From the NCBI RefSeq assembly GCF_030272615.1, contig NC_081406.1:113865783-113929782 (forward strand): DNA of 64,000 bases. Reading direction: 5' to 3'. A program made the translations under genes and the position numbers. This document shows positions 12,319 to 24,032 of this stretch, in pieces. The stretch comes from Cryptomeria japonica. Lineage: Eukaryota > Streptophyta > Pinopsida > Cupressales > Cupressaceae. The notes beneath the pieces were generated by a model. It searched no databases. It was given only the letters and a program-made list of their open reading frames with translations, and was not told the DNA's origin. Positions within the stretch are counted from its first letter, which is position 1, and each line of letters starts with the position of its first letter.

Positions 12319-13598
12319 TGAACCAAGGGAAAAATATCTCATGCTCAAGGTTAGATTGTTAATTTAAATCAAAGCACAAAATATGGAAACAAAAGATATA
12401 AAACAAAAATCTATGATACCTTGACAAGAGAGTTCTCTTGTTTCTCCAATTTGGACTCTTGTTGAAGCCAATAATGTGCCTCTCCTTAGCTTGATTGGAT
12501 TGGTCCAATGTAGATATGCAGTTAGCTTTCCAAAGTGTGCACAAATGAGGATGGAGATGGATAGATGGATGGAAGAGTGAACTTGTGGATAAGAATCAAA
12601 ATGGCTAAATATGAATGTGGGGATGATTTGGATAGAGTTTGGGTATCTAGATTAATTTCACTAAGCAAATTAGTAGCATGCACTTACAAGATTTAGAGAT
12701 GAGATATGAGGGGATGGAGTCCTCAATTTATAGGGAGAGAGGAGGAGAAATGGAGGGCTAGGATTGACCCAAGATGGAGGGTCAGGATTTTTTGTGAGCC
12801 CACACAAGGCCCAAGAGGAGTTGTTGAGATCAAGAGATATGCCTTAAAGACATTTCTTGTCTCCACACTACTCAAGGTTCATTGGGAAGACTTCCCAATG
12901 TGCCTTGAGAAGAATAAGGGATAAGATATTCCTTGAAGAATGGAAATGAAAAATTAAAAATTCTTCAAAAGGGGTGCTCATGGGGATTGGAGGAATAAGA
13001 AGGAATTAAAAATTCCTTAGAAGATGAGATGCTTAGAGGAATGTGAGATTTTGAAAATCTCACATTCACCTAGGAAAAGAGCATTTAAGGAGGGTGGTTG
13101 GATGGAAGGGACAAGGAGTTGACTTTGTGGCTAATCATGATGATTAGCCACTAGCAACTCATTAGGAGAGGGATTAGAGAAAAGATTAGGTGCAATTAGG
13201 GTAGATGAGATTTGTAGGAGGATTTGACTAGAAGAGAGAATGAGTGGAGGGAATTTAAAATTAGAAGAATAATGCTAAGTGAGCTTAGGGAGTTTGTAGA
13301 AGAATTTATTAGGTTAATGAAGGATTAGGAAAAAGGTGATTTGTAGGAATCACTTAGGTTAACTAATTAATTGAAATTAATTAGTTAAGAGGAGGAATTT
13401 GAGGAGATTTAATATTGAGGATTTTTGGAAGAATAAAAGGGGGTTGATTTATTAAATAAATCAATCAACAGACTATAGTGACAATATTAATTATAATTAA
13501 TTAACATTGAGGAGGAATTAAAAGCTGACATAATTATTAAATTAAATATGTTAGGAAGTTAAAATAATTAAAATAATAATTATTTTTAAGTGTCTACA
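12319..13598 (-). repeat. 3' LTR of element H (H1)
   Basis: 1280 bp; plus-strand ends tgaacc and gtctaca. The part from 12482 matches the second copy at 49969-51076 closely. A purine tract and hairpin follow on the right, which makes it the 3' LTR of a minus-strand element. GA-rich and AT-rich throughout; the short reading frame at 12706-12924 recurs in H2 and is LTR sequence, not a gene. Confidence 0.88.
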
Positions 13599-13644
13599 TT
13601 TTGTCCCTCTTTTACACAGCAACAAGTTTGGTGGCGGGTAAAAG
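13599..13644 (-). other. Polypurine tract and weak hairpin of element H
   Basis: On the minus strand AAAAGAGGGACAAAA abuts the LTR. On the plus strand cttttac (13609-13615) pairs with gtaaaag (13638-13644), seven bases, at the same 10-nt offset from the LTR as the longer hairpins of F, G, Z and J. Confidence 0.7.
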
Positions 13645-13729
13645 ATAGAAGAAAAATAAATAGATTCCCCAACGTAAAGTGTGGGAGGTATATGCCTCCT
13701 CGAGAATTTTCTCAAAAAAAAATTGACGA

Positions 13730-13880
13730 AAAATTATTGAAATGAAGGAGAAAGAAATTGACTGGAGGAGATAAGTGAAAGAGAAAGAGGAAGCAGATGT
13801 AGAAAAAATAGAAGAGAAAGTAGAAGAAGAGAGACTGTAGAAGGAATGGGCCCTCGAGGGGGCCTATATAAGTCACAAAG
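13730..13880 (+). promoter_or_regulatory. Candidate promoter of the antisense PMD gene (H)
   Basis: A GA-rich stretch (13740-13850) leads to a CTCGAG-containing GC block and TATATAAG at 13865-13872, all on the strand opposite to the retrotransposon. The box stands 267 bp from the LTR edge and about 660 bp upstream of the PMD reading frame. Element J has TATATAAG 242 bp from its LTR edge, also after CTCGAG. A start site would be expected about 30 bp further on. Promoter activity is inferred from sequence alone. Confidence 0.55.
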
Positions 13881-14523
13881 GGCCCAAAGAGGAGTCATTG
13901 TTATGCACAAGCCCTGGAGCCAATTAGAGCCTAGAAGGATAGGAGAGATGGATCACATTCCCACACGTGATCATCATGCCGAGAGGATCTGAGGGTATGA
14001 CAGACCCACCAACTATGGACCACTAGTATGTAGGACTATCCCCCATTTTGATTTTTTTAAGGTAGGGGTAGAACTAGGGCTTAGTTTAGGGCCTAGAATT
14101 GGTGAGGCGCATGCATTGATCACTCTTTCAGTGTGCACGCCTATAGGATAGCGCGAGTGCTTATAGGGAATAAGTGTGTAGAATGATATTTTGGGGGGGA
14201 GGTGTTGTTTAGCACAAGTGTTTGCGCATCCGCATGGGCGCTCAAGGTATTACACAAGCGCTCACACTATTGCATGAGCAATCATGTTGTAGGGGTTGCA
14301 GGTAGGGGAGGGGTGGATTAGGGTCTCTGCCAGTGTGTGTGCCTGTAAAATGGCATGTGTGCCACCATTTTGGGATGAGCGCATGGTAAATTAGTGTGTA
14401 CGTTGAGGGGAGAGGAGGTTAGAGGTAGGTTTAGAATTTTTGGGATGGGTTGAGAATAAGGTTGGTCCTAGAGGGTAGAATAGGATTCGAGGACATGAAA
14501 AAAAATGAATTGGTTTTTGCCGA

Positions 14524-15316
14524 ATGCAGGCTGAGATGGTGTCATTGGATTTGAGGGAGAATTTTCTTGCAACTATGATTTTATACCAAGAGTTGGGACG
14601 TGATGAGTTGGAGGTGTTAGTTGCTCTAGGGTTGCATTATGTGGGCAGGTGGCCGAGGATACAAGCTAATACTACAATGATGATGACATTAGTTGAGAGA
14701 TGGGAAAGTAGGTATAACACCTTCCATCTTCCTATTGGTGAGGTGATAGTGACTCTTTTGGATGTATGGAGGATCTTGAAGATCCATGTTTGTGGTATCA
14801 TCCCAGAGTACCATTTGGATGCAGCGGAGTTTTATCTTCAAGAGGTTTGTGAGTATGAGACCCCACCGATGATGGATAGGAGTAGGATGCACTTGGGTAG
14901 GGTGATGGGCATTCATCATATTCCTCATGTGGTACTGGTGATATGTGGATTCTTGAGCGGATGAATTATACCTGATCTAGGCAGGCATGGATTTCCTATT
15001 GGATGGAGGAGGTAACTTTAATTCATGGTTCATGATGGCTTGCAGTATGCATGGGGAGCTGCAATGTTGGCTCAGTTATATCATGATATGCATCTTGTGG
15101 TGTATAGAGAGTATGCTAGTATGTCTACAGGAGTGACACTTCTCCATATCCATTAGCCATATGCGCATAGGTACAGGGGGCTACTGCACTATACTCAGAT
15201 AGGGTCTGCATGGTTTTGGTATCAGATTCTTGATGAGCTTCTGGAGTTTACATGGTGGCCATTTTTTGGGGTGTGAGAGATGGAGGGGGGACTAGAAGCT
15301 ACACTAGGTTGGGGTG
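14524..15316 (+). pseudogene. Plant mobile domain (PMD) gene, first part, antisense in H
   Basis: N-terminal part of a PMD (aminotransferase-like) protein. The open frame 14524-14964 shows RWESRYNTFHLPIGEVIVTL, close to the PMD hallmark in which E-x-H-T-F-H-L-P is followed by G-E-x-x-x-T-L-E-D-V. Past the stop at 14962-14964 the same frame continues with LAQLYHDMH, the VYREYASMSTGVTLLHIH block and the WWPFFGV segment, with TAA, TAA, TAG and TGA stops. The sequence ends at copia P. A tgcag at 14525-14529 just before GCT GAG is a good splice acceptor, so 14530 may be an exon start. PMD proteins occur in plant nuclei (for example MAIL1, which acts in silencing) and in transposons; the function here is unknown. 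Confidence 0.8.
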
Positions 15317-16724
15317 TGTTAGTTAGATGAGAGGCGGGGTGAATCAGATAAACTCACAATTTAATATATTCATCAGATTCAACCTCGATAGAACTTACAT
15401 GATATGCAACTATGATTGTAAATCATTCAAACTCATAAACTGATAAATGTAAAACATCATAACACATTTAACACCAGATTTAACGTGGAAACCCAAATAG
15501 GGAAAAACCATTGTGGGATTTCAGACCCACTAAGAAATATACTCTTCTAGAGTATGCTCGGTTAAAAGCCAATCCTATTAAAGATTACATAAACACATTA
15601 CTAGATGTGACCTGGTTAAGGGATTTCCCTTAGATTTGTTAGAATCTTGCACTTTGTTAGAAGTGACCCTGTCAAAGGATTTCAAACACTCAACTAGAAT
15701 GTTACCTTGCTAGAGGGTTTACAAATAAGACTATTAGGTCCACTCGATTAAGAGATTTCTTGTCACTTACAAAAATAAATAGTAGTAATAAAATATATCT
15801 GCAACTACACATCTAAAATGTTAAAGCAGACTCTATGTGCTCAAAATAATCTTGTCATAAGACTTATCTTCATCCTTGTTGGGCTTCTCATTCTGTTCTT
15901 CAATCAGGTCTTCAATCTTCTATGCTCGGTAATCACTTCAACAATATTACTATTCTTCTATTTTCTTGCATTCTTTGTTCATCAACAATTCCTTATTTAT
16001 AAGAAATTCCTAACCGCTTAATCTCCTTGATCGCATTTCCCATGCTTAATCTTAGCCATCAGATCATAAAACTTGACTAGGCTCATTGAATCCTTTGATC
16101 TGAAAAACATTTTATCTTGCCTTGGAACTTGTATTCCTTCCTTGGTACTTGTGCTAGGTTATAACCATTCAATCTGTGTTGTAGATCTAACTCTTGCATT
16201 TTCAATGTCGTAGATCCTCAACAAACTTCTTGCACGACATACCAATCATCTATACAATTCCAACTCATTGGTATCCTTCATTTAATAATGCATTTATTCA
16301 TCCAATGCGTTTTGTTACTGCTAGGTTGATATTCAGTTAATACTGAGCTTTACTCGGTAGACATTCTACCTTCTTTAACCAATATTGATAACCTTGGTGT
16401 TTACTGACTAGCTCCTTGCTCAGTAACATAGAACAATATCAAACCTTTACTCATTCTATTGCTCTCTTAAAATATAGGATATCAAAACAATCAAAATATC
16501 ATAATGTCATCACTATCTAACTCGGTAATAGTTGCCCATTGAATAACTTATTACTCCCCTTCATTCTCATTCTTTTTGTGTCACTTACCGACATCTTTAT
16601 ACTTATCAAAATATACTCATTAAGATATGGCAACATCATATTGAATTAGAAAATCAATTTCTTGACATCAATGACAAAATAATATTATTAAGACAGTAAT
16701 CATCCTTTATTAGTTATATCAACA
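15317..16724 (-). repeat. 3' LTR of element P
   Basis: 1408 bp, plus-strand ends tgttagttag and atatcaaca. Nearly colinear with 21306-22713 and of almost the same length; differences are scattered single bases. No internal gene. Confidence 0.92.
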
Positions 16725-16740
16725 ATCTCCCCCTTTGGCA
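16725..16740 (-). promoter_or_regulatory. Polypurine tract of element P
   Basis: On the minus strand GCCAAAGGGGGAGAT immediately precedes the LTR start TGTTGATATAAC; it primes plus-strand DNA synthesis. The same tract is present in L at 60104-60120. Confidence 0.88.
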
Positions 16741-17063
16741 TTGATGGCAATACCAATTTGATATTTATTCCAATTGATTCGGACTGCTGTTATTCAATCT
16801 GTTGTAAACCTTGAGCTATAAACTTCTCCCCCTATCATTAGTCTTCTCCCCCTTTGACAACAATTCAAAAAGTAAAACTAATGCATTATTACAGAATGTT
16901 AAAACATATACAAATGTATCATCTTAGTCTCGGTTAGAGCAACTTGTCTTCATTCACTATTTCCTGCACAACTTTAGGCAACCTCCTAAAGTGTGTAAAT
17001 CAACATCAACTCACAAATAGTATTCAGTAGAGTCATAGAATTGATGCTTTTCACCGAACTCTA

Positions 17064-20000
17064 TCAATGAGTACTAGATAGGGGTAGGACCCGTAACTTG
17101 CTTTTGAGATACTTAAAAGTGTCCCTTGGTAGTGGCTTTGTGAAGATGTCTGCTATTTGTTCCTTTGAACTAACATATTCTAGCACAACTTTCTTTTCTT
17201 GAACTTCTTCTCTTAGATAATGATACTTTATAGAAATATGTTTTGCCTTAGAGTGTATTACCGGATTCTTTGAAATTTTAATAGCACTAGTATTATCACA
17301 AAATATAGTGACTAGTTCGGTAACTATCTCATTCATACCTTCCAACAGTTGTTTGATCCATGCTATATTGGTACAATTCAATGCTACAACGACATATTCA
17401 GCTTCAGCTGTTGATTGTGAAATGCATCCTTGTTTCTTGCTAAGCCAGCTCACTAGTCTTTCTCCTAAGAAGAAAGATCCATCGCTTGTGCTTTTCTTGT
17501 CATCGATATTTCCTACCCAATCAGCATAAGTATAGACTTTTAAGTCAAAATCATTCCTCTTTTTATAGACTAAACCATAATCTTCAGTGCCTCTCAAGTC
17601 TCTGAAAATTCTCTTGATTGCTATCATATGTGTTTCTTTGGGATCTGTAAAAAATCTTGCAACTATACCTACTGCATGTGCTATATCAGGCCTACTGTGA
17701 ACTACATATTGTAACTTTCCAATCATAGATTGGTAAAGTGTCTCATCAACAGATGCAAATTCATCATTCTTTGATAGTTTACAATTAGTAGTCATAGGAG
17801 TACTTACAGGTTTAGAATCCTCCATTCCAAATTTCTTCAAGATTTCCTTTATATACTTGGATTGAATAATGAAAATCTCATTTTTCATTTGCAGTATTTG
17901 TAAACCTATAAAATACTTTATTTCACTGATTAAAGACATCTCAAATTCTTTGCACATTTCATTTCCAAAGTTCTTTCATAAAGAGTCATTTCCACAAAAA
18001 ATAATATCATCAACAAATATGGCTGAAATCAGTATTCCATTATCCTCATCATTCTTCATATACATGTTACTATTTTCACTTGTCCTCATAAAACCAATCT
18101 TTATTAAGTAAGAGTGCAACCTTTCATACCATGCTCTAGGTGCTTGCTTAAGGCCATATAAAGCTTTGTTCAACTTATATACCCGATCTTTATTCTTCTC
18201 TTCAATAAATCCTCTAGGTTGTTCAATATAAACTTCTTCTTCTAGTATACTATTCAAAAATATAGATTTAACACCCATTTGATATACCTTAAAAATTTTG
18301 TAAGCAGCATATGCCAACAATGTTCTCACTCCTTCAAGTCTTGCCATAGGTGCAAAAGTCTCACCATAGTCTATTCCTTCTTCTTGAGCATAACCTTTGC
18401 AAACTAGCCTTGCTTTATTCCGAATGACCTCACCTTTTTCATTTAGCTTATTTTTGAAAATCCATTTTGTACCGATTACGTTTTTCTCTTTTGGTATTGC
18501 GACCAGTGTCCATGTTTCATTTTTCTTGATTTGTTCAATCTCTTCAGTCATAGGATTTACCCAATCTTCATTGCTAAATGCCTCTTTTACTATCCTCGGT
18601 TCAAATTCAAATATCAGACATGTGTTCTATCTCAGTTTGTTCCTTGTCATCACTGGATCATCCTTATCTCCTATAATATGAATTGATGCATGATTTCTTC
18701 TAACATATTTTGCTAATATAGGCTCAGTAGGCTCTGTATGATCTTCTTCATCACTTGGTAACTGCATATTTTCTTCATTGGCTTTCTCGGTAGGACTTCT
18801 CGGTTGTACATATACAAACTCTTCATAATCTTTTGGTTCTTTAGAATTTCCTTCATCATTTCTTTCTGCAAATTCATCAATTTTCACATTTGCACTTTCC
18901 ACTATTTTGTTAGATGATTTGATCAGACATTTAAATGCTTTACTTCTAGAAGAATAACCAAGAAATGTTCCTTCCTCACTTTTCTGATCAAATTTTCCAT
19001 TTCTGTCATCTTTGTGAACATAAGATCTACTTCCAAATATTTTAAAATAACTTACATTAGGTTTCTTGTCATACTAGATTTCATACGGTGTCTTCAAAGT
19101 TCCTTTCTCTAGTTGTGCTCGGTTTAGGGTGTAAATTGCAGTGCTTATTGCTTCTCTCCAAAATGTTTGAGGTACCCTCTTTTCTATCATCAAAGTTGTG
19201 GCACAATCTACAATTCATCTATTTCTTCTTTTAGCTATCCCATTTTGCTATGGTGTTCAAGGTCCAGACACTTGTCTCTTTATACCATGATCATTGCAAA
19301 ATAGGTTAAATTCATCAGAAATGAACTCTCCTCCTCTATCAGATCTTAGACATTTCAATTGTCTTCCTGTTTCATTTTCAACTCTTTCCTTATACCATTT
19401 GAACATTTGAAAGGCTTCTGATTTCTCTTTTAAAAACATAACTGACATCATCCTTGAGTAATCATCCACAAATAATATGAAGTATTTATCACCATAATAA
19501 CTTTGAACTTTCATAGGACCACAAAGATCAGTGTGCACGAGATGTAAGATTCCTTTAGAAGTGTAAGACTTACTTGTAAAGCTTGATTTTGTCATTTTAC
19601 CCATCTGGAATCCTCAGCATATAGCATTCTTAGGTTTTTCCAAGCTCGGTAGTCATCTTACTCGGTGCTTCTTACTTATTTTGATCAAATTATCAGAATT
19701 TACATGACAAAACCTTTTATGCCATAACTAGGTATCTTCTATTTTTGCATACAGACAATTTTTCCAAGTTGAGTCAAGATGAAATGTATTACCTTTTGTT
19801 TGAGTCCCGGTAGCAGCCAACTTTCCATGTTTGTCATGAACTTTGACAATTCCCTTCTGAAATCCTATTTGGTATCCTGTATTGTTTAGCTGTGTTACAC
19901 TCAACAAATTGTATTTCAAACCTTCAACCCAATATACATCATCACATTTATCATTGTCAAGAAGTGTGATAGAACCTTTACCTTTCATAGGACATGGTGC

Positions 20001-21248
20001 ATCATTACTAGATCTTACATAACCTCCATCATAATCTTCTAATTTAACAAACTTGTGTTTATCACCTATCATGTGATGTGATCATCCACTATCTATGATC
20101 CAAGAATCATTATTATTTATGTGTGATATTAAGGATTTTTCCTCATACCTTTCTTCATCTGATCCATCTTTGATAGCCACATATACAACTTCCTCTGTCT
20201 CATTCCCATCAAATTTATCATCGTTGGATTCCTCGTCAGCTACTAGGCATGTCTTTCAATCTCTCCTTTTGAAGTCTCGGTGCCCTCTGTATTGGTTGTC
20301 TTTCTATTTGTCATCTTGGTATTCTCTCTTTTCACTAGATTCTTTGTTATGACTGTTAGAAGCCATATGTCCAATTTTATCATAGTTAAAATATTTCAAA
20401 AGTAACTTTCCTTTATACTTACCTTTACCTCTGAGTAACCGTCTATCTAATAATGCTTAAAACACTTCTTGCTTTTTGATTTCCTCATATAGTTTGTGTA
20501 CTTCTTCCATGTTTTTGCAAAATCTCTCACTTGCTCCACTATGATTTCCTTCAGCATACTTATACATTCTATCATTATAATCATTAGATTCACCAAGATG
20601 AAAAGAACTGAATGCAGATTCAACTTTATTTACCGAAGACTCACTGTTATCAAAATTACTTAACTCAGAAGCATGTAGTTTACCAATAGTAGCATCCAAA
20701 GAGACTAGCATGTTTGGTACGGACCTTAATTCATTGATTGCAGAGACTGGAATGGCATAAGCAGGTAGAAGTGTTCTAAGCAACTTACTTGTTACATCCT
20801 TTTGTTCAATAGTTCCTCCTGCTCCTTTGATTTGATTGACAATTTCCTTTAACCTTGTACTATATTGGATTATATTCTCTCCTTCATTCATTCTCATGGA
20901 TTCAAGTTGTCCTCTTAGACTATCTACTTTTTCTCTTTGAACATGTTCATCACCACCATATACAGATATAAGCTTATTCCACATAGCTTTGGCATCATTA
21001 CAACCTTCTAGATCATTAAACTCTGAGTCGGTCAATGTTGATGTTATTTCAATCATTGCTTGAATATGTTCTTGCTTTGCCTTTATTTCTTCTATTGTCA
21101 TCGGGTAGGTGCTAGGTGCAGTATAATCATTCTCTAGATAATATGTTGCATATTCTCCAATTCCTGATAAGTGCAGCTTCATCCTTTTCTACCATGTGGA
21201 GAAACTTTACTTGTTCAGCTTTGGTGCATCCCTTTTATACATCTTCAT
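17064..21248 (-). pseudogene. Copia gag-pol polyprotein (element P)
   Basis: About 1395 codons in one frame from the ATG at 21248 to the stop at 17064, with some 15 in-frame stops and no frameshift. Order: gag (MKLHLSGIGEYA near 21182); a knuckle-like YFNYDKIGHMAS lacking its Cys residues; protease IIDSG with the next Cys replaced by a stop; integrase core HTDLCGP, RSDRGGEF and QNGIAKRRNR; RT; RNase H with STAEAEY; C-terminus near 17064. In RT the first catalytic Asp is lost (QMGVKSIF where MDVK is usual), while FVDD is kept. The knuckle and Asp losses mean that even without stops it would not be active. Confidence 0.93.
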
Positions 21249-21305
21249 ATCTTGCCTCAACTTCCTTTAAACTTTTCTTTTGGAGTCCAAAGCTTTGATA
21301 CCAAT

Positions 21306-22713
21306 TGTTAGTTAGATGAGAGGGGGGGGCTGAATCAGATAAACTCACAATTCAATATATTCATCAAATTCAACCTTGGTAGAACTTACTTGATATGCAA
21401 CTATGACTGTAAATCATTCAAACTCATAAACTAATAAACTTAAAACATCATAACACATTTAACACCAGATTTAACATGGAAACACAAATAGGGAAAAACC
21501 ACTATGGGATTTTAGACCCACTAAGAAATATACTCTTCTAGAGTATGCTCAGTTAAAAGCCAATCCTATTAAAGATTACATAAACACATTACTAGATGTG
21601 ACCCAGTTAAGGGATTTCCCTTAGATCTGTTAGAATCTTGCACTTTGTTAAGTGACCTTGTCAAATGATTTCAAACACTCAACTAGAATGTTACCTTGCT
21701 AGAGGGTTTACAAATAAGATTGTTAGTTCCACTCGGTTCAGAAATTTCTTGTCACTTACAGAAATAAATAACAGTAATAAAATATATTTGCAACTTCACA
21801 TTTGAAATGTTAAAGTAGACTCTATGTGCTCAAAATAATCTTGTCATAAGACTTATCTTCATTCTTGCTGGGCTTTTCATTCTGTTCTTCAATCAGATCT
21901 TCAATCTTCTGTGCTCGGTAATCACTTCAGTAACATTACTGTTCTTCTATTTGCCCACATTCTTTGTTCATCAACAATTCCTTATTTATAAGAAATTCCT
22001 AACCGCTTAATCTCCTTGATCACATTTCCCATGATTAATCTTAACCATCAGATCATAAAACTTGACTAGGTTCATTGAATCCTTCGATCTCAAAAATGTT
22101 TTATCTTGCCTTGGAACTTGTATTCCTTCCTTGGTACTTGTGCCAAGTTATAACCGTTCAATCTGTGTTGTAGATCTAACTCTTGTATTTTCAATGTCGT
22201 AGATCCTTAACAAACTTCTTGCATGACATACCAATCATCTATACAATTCCAGCTCATTGGTATCCTTCATTTAATAATGCATTTATTCATCCAATGTGTT
22301 CTGTTACTGCTCAGTTGATATTCAGTTATTACTGAGCTTTACTAGGTAGACATTCTGCCTTCTTTAACTGATATCGATAATCTTGGTGTTTACCGACTAG
22401 CTCCTTGCTCGGTAACATAGAATAGTATTAAACCTTTACTCATTTTATTGCTATCTTCAAATATAGGATATCAAAACAATCAAAATATCATAATCTCGTC
22501 ACTGTCTAACTTGGTAATAGTTTCCCATTGAATAACTTATTACTCCCCTTCATTCTCATTCTTTCTGGGTCACTTACTGACATCTTTATACTCATCAAAA
22601 CATACTCATTAAGATATGGCAACATCATACTGAATCAGAAAATCAATTGCTTGACATAAATGACAAAATAATATTATTAAGACAATAATCATCCTTTATT
22701 AGTTATATCAACA
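21306..22713 (-). repeat. 5' LTR of element P with primer site beside it
   Basis: 1408 bp. On its left, 21284-21303 reads on the minus strand TTGGTATCAAAGC, the initiator tRNA-Met primer site, which fixes this copy as the 5' LTR. Confidence 0.92.
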
Positions 22714-23598
22714 ATCTCCAACAACCTTCTCAATATCCTCATACCAACAAACTTATTGAAATGCCAACAGGGGTGGAGATGTGGATATTTGGCAGAGCAG
22801 TGTACATTATGCAGTATTATGCACCCTACAGAGTGGCAAGACAACTTGACAAGTTTAGAACATAGCGGGGGACATCCCATTATATCCTTGGATTACACGG
22901 GAGGTGAGATTTTGGGGCCCAACAATGAGTCCATTGGAGGGCAAGACCAATTTTTAGACAGTATCTCATTTTGGTCTGGGATGAACAGATGGGGGTAGGT
23001 GAGGATCAAATTATGATAGGGGGATACAGTAGCTGGTGGGAGGGGCACTTGCCAGTATGACTTACCATTCTTGGGGTTTTGGAGGATGATGAGCTATAGC
23101 CGTCCGTAGATCAGGTAGTCAATGGGGAGGATGATGGGTCAAGCGAGAGAGTTGTGGTCGGTGCAAGGCATGGTGCTGGTGGAGAATAGATGAGGGTTAG
23201 GGTTGTATGGAGGAGGGATCCAGAGGAGGGAGAGGTAGAGGGAGAGTTAGTACCAGCAGGAGAGGCCGTAGAGGTAAGTGGGTGGTGGGGGAGAGGATGT
23301 TGTACCTATGGATGTTCCCGAGGCACATGTGGAGGAGAGGGTAGGAGTATCACAGGTTGACCTTGACAAAGTACAACAAGAGAGGGATTTGACCTGGGTG
23401 AGGCTCCATTCTCTTGAGGATGAGTGACAGATAAATAGACCTGGGAGGGAGAGTCTGGAGGAAGAGGTGGTGCGGCTATAGCAGGAGATAGTAGACTTGA
23501 TGGAGAGCCTCCATACAATGAGGACAAAGGTGGATTCCCTGAGGCAGGAGAGGGAGGAGTCTGAGAGGATGCTAGAGGAGGCACAGATAGGAACAACT
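22714..23598 (+). pseudogene. PMD gene, second part with coiled coil, antisense in H
   Basis: Continues the PMD gene beyond copia P. Near 22750-22870 one frame gives LIEMPTGVEMWIFGRAVYIM and YAPYRVARQL, the latter being the conserved YxPHRVARQFG block of PMD proteins, followed by a stop. The middle (22900-23300) is decayed. The end, about 23330-23598, encodes a charged helix rich in Glu, Arg and Leu (DLDKVQQERDLTWVRLHSLE, then SLRQEREESERMLEEAQ) that looks like a coiled coil. The coding sequence runs tail to tail into the H integrase at about 23598. Several TAG stops and at least one frame change are present. Confidence 0.72.
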
Positions 23599-24032
23599 AC
23601 ATTGACTATCTTTTTGAGGATTTTTATTAGGGTTTTATTAGAAGCCTCAGCTTGCCCATTACATTGGGGTAATATGGGGTGGAGAAATAATGTTGGATGT
23701 CCAATTTCTGGTAGAGTTCTTTGACATCCTGGTTTTTAAATTGTCTTCTGTTATCTGTAATAATAACTTGGAATTCCATATCGATAGATCAAGTAGTTCA
23801 GGATGAATTATGATATCTGCTTACCAGTGGTAAAAGTAAGAGGGATAGCCTCTACCCACTTGGTGAAATACTCGGTGGCACTGATAATGAATTTATGTCT
23901 GTTGGAGGATGAAAGGGTGTATTTTCCAAATGAGATCGCGCCCCCACCGTGAGAAGGGCCAATGTGTAATGAATGACTGCAATTCCCGTGATGGCACATG
24001 AATCTTGTCACCATGTTTCTAGCAAGGGATAC
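23599..24032 (-). pseudogene. Ty3/gypsy integrase core (element H)
   Basis: Continues the integrase that starts at 47011-47130 on the other side of F/G: YVKKSI there, then IPC-KHGD here, across the gatac/gatag duplication. Visible: KHGDKIHVPSRELQ, then SSSNRHKFIISATEYFTKWV with the first catalytic Asp changed to Glu (ATEY for ATDY), ITDNRRQFKN with the second Asp, and the segment ending AEASNK with the catalytic Glu. The C-terminal third found in F and M (GEPL...DPIN) is missing, so a deletion joined integrase to the PMD coiled-coil end. Two frame changes. Confidence 0.8.
24028..24032. repeat. Target site duplication of composite F/G, left
   Basis: gatac here, gatag at 47011-47015: four of five match, and the H integrase codons join across it. 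Shows that LTR 24033 and LTR 47010 bound one original insertion. Confidence 0.82.

Larger units (their letters stand above)
15317..22713 (-). mobile_element. Ty1/copia element P, full length
   Basis: Minus-strand copia element: 5' LTR 21306-22713, primer site, gag-pol 17064-21248 in one unshifted frame, purine tract 16725-16740, 3' LTR 15317-16724. It splits the PMD gene of H. No 5-bp target duplication can be seen (gggtg left, atctc right). Curiously the right flank atctcc repeats the first six bases beyond the inner LTR end. LTR family related to A and L. Confidence 0.93.
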
